Source: Nannocystaceae bacterium (GTDB taxonomy: Bacteria > Myxococcota_A > Polyangia > Nannocystales > Nannocystaceae). From it: DNA of 40,616 nucleotides. The DNA lies in the NCBI GenBank assembly GCA_019694555.1, contig JAIBBS010000063.1, positions 1 through 40,616 of the forward strand, read 5' to 3'. Every line of letters begins with the position of its first letter. Position 1 is the first letter of the stretch. Below, piece after piece: positions 39,954-40,616 of this stretch. The position numbers and the translations under genes are program-made. A model generated the notes under the pieces. The model saw only the letters and a program-made list of their open reading frames with translations. It was not told the DNA's origin and made no database searches.

Positions 39954-40607
39954 ATGACCAAGCCGCTGACCATCGACGTGTGGAGTGACGTGATGTGCCC
40001 GTTCTGCTACATGGGCGACGCGCTCCTGGCGAAGGCGCTGGACACGTTCCCGCACAACGAGCAGGTCGAGGTCCGCTATCGCAGCTACCAACTCATGCCG
40101 GGATTGCCGACGGACAGCGGGGTGAACGCGACGGAGATCCTCGTGAAGGCCAAGGGCATCCCGCGCGCGCAGGCCATCGCGATGAACGAGCAGGTCGCGG
40201 CGCGTGCGGCCGAGCTGGGGCTCGAGTATCACCTCGACCGGGCGGTGGTCGTGAACACACGCTCGGCGCAGCGGCTCTCGCAGTTCGCGCTGGCCGAGGG
40301 CAAGCAGCGCGCCTTCATGCAGCGGCTCTTCCGCGCCTACTTCACGGAGGGCAAGAACGTCGGCAAGTACGACGTGCTCGCCGACCTCGCCGTCGAGGTC
40401 GGGCTGGACCGGGCGCGCGCGCTCGAGGTGTTGCACAGCGGCGGCTTCGACTCCGACGTCGCCGCCGATCAGCGCCAGGCGAACGCGATCGGGATCCGGG
40501 GCGTCCCGTTCTTCGTCTTCGACGGCAAGTATGCGGTCTCGGGCGCGCAGCCCGTCGAGGCGTTCCGCAAGGCGCTCGACGAGGCGTGGGGCGAAGGCCG
40601 ACGATAG
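39954..40607 (+). CDS. DsbA-family (FrnE-like) oxidoreductase
   Basis: 217 aa from ATG 39954, which has GGAAG eight bases upstream; the ATG at 39948 is too close. Thioredoxin-like fold with active site CPFC (15-18, in SDVMCPFCYMG) and the cis-Pro loop GVPFFVF (~186-192), with a helical insertion between them (~40-150). The FrnE/DsbA-like group functions in disulfide or polyketide-related redox chemistry and in stress response; it has no signal peptide, so it is cytosolic. Full length; the window ends nine bases later. The upstream gap contains the two remnants above. Confidence 0.93.
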   Translation: MTKPLTIDVWSDVMCPFCYMGDALLAKALDTFPHNEQVEVRYRSYQLMPGLPTDSGVNATEILVKAKGIPRAQAIAMNEQVAARAAELGLEYHLDRAVVVNTRSAQRLSQFALAEGKQRAFMQRLFRAYFTEGKNVGKYDVLADLAVEVGLDRARALEVLHSGGFDSDVAADQRQANAIGIRGVPFFVFDGKYAVSGAQPVEAFRKALDEAWGEGRR

Positions 40608-40616
40608 CCGCTGTCG

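Overview
This is a very GC-rich stretch (mostly above 70% by eye) with strong codon bias. It carries many lipoproteins with a lipobox followed by a Ser/Gly/Thr-rich linker, a Ser/Thr kinase fused to tetratricopeptide repeats, several ECF sigma factors and a PilT twitching motor. Together these point to a predatory or social deltaproteobacterium of the Myxococcota, most like the Nannocystis/Plesiocystis/Enhygromyxa group. That assignment is inferred from gene style, not from a database search. No rRNA, tRNA, CRISPR array, intact insertion sequence or replication origin was seen.

Layout. 0-1.4 kb: the end of pilT and a small convergent gene sharing one hairpin. 1.6-7.7 kb: a minus-strand cluster with a 1095-residue protein joining a GH18-like hydrolase, a NodB polysaccharide deacetylase and a family-2 glycosyltransferase, followed by two lipoproteins and a BrkB-type membrane protein. 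7.9-13 kb: an ECF sigma factor with its own zinc-finger domain, a 61-residue CxxC protein, a TetR/quinone-oxidoreductase divergent pair with two palindromic operators, and a kelch-like lipoprotein. 13-21.3 kb: a rearranged zone. Two ~82 bp direct repeats (13244 and 19855) bound a 6.6 kb block holding a carboxypeptidase-regulatory-repeat/PDZ membrane protein and the kinase-TPR gene. Around and inside it lie remnants of an IS91-type transposase, an SRPBCC gene, rsmB and a cytochrome/copper-monooxygenase gene.

21.4-28.6 kb: a hypothetical gene, a DUF1348 gene, a cysteine-synthase-like enzyme, a haloalkane-dehalogenase-like hydrolase translationally coupled to a sigma factor, two heme-c lipoproteins (two and about eight hemes), and a LysR/quinone-reductase divergent pair. 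28.6-31 kb: a tightly overlapping minus-strand operon ArsR - SRPBCC - small membrane protein - DUF1801 - DUF1801, controlled from a palindrome that contains a consensus-like promoter. 31-39 kb: a calcium-loop lipoprotein, an ECF42-type sigma factor with two YCII/DGPF partners and a matching promoter, a PPOX-fold protein, LysR/DoxX/extradiol dioxygenase, GFA and TetR genes, and an SGNH hydrolase. 39.1-39.9 kb: two more gene remnants, followed by an FrnE-like DsbA-family oxidoreductase.

The most distinctive items are the one-chain GH18-CE4-GT2 exopolysaccharide enzyme, the ArsR operon whose two DUF1801 proteins carry mirror-placed Lys/Ala tails, the multiheme lipoprotein pair, and the repeat-bounded cassette. 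None can be called new from sequence reading alone.
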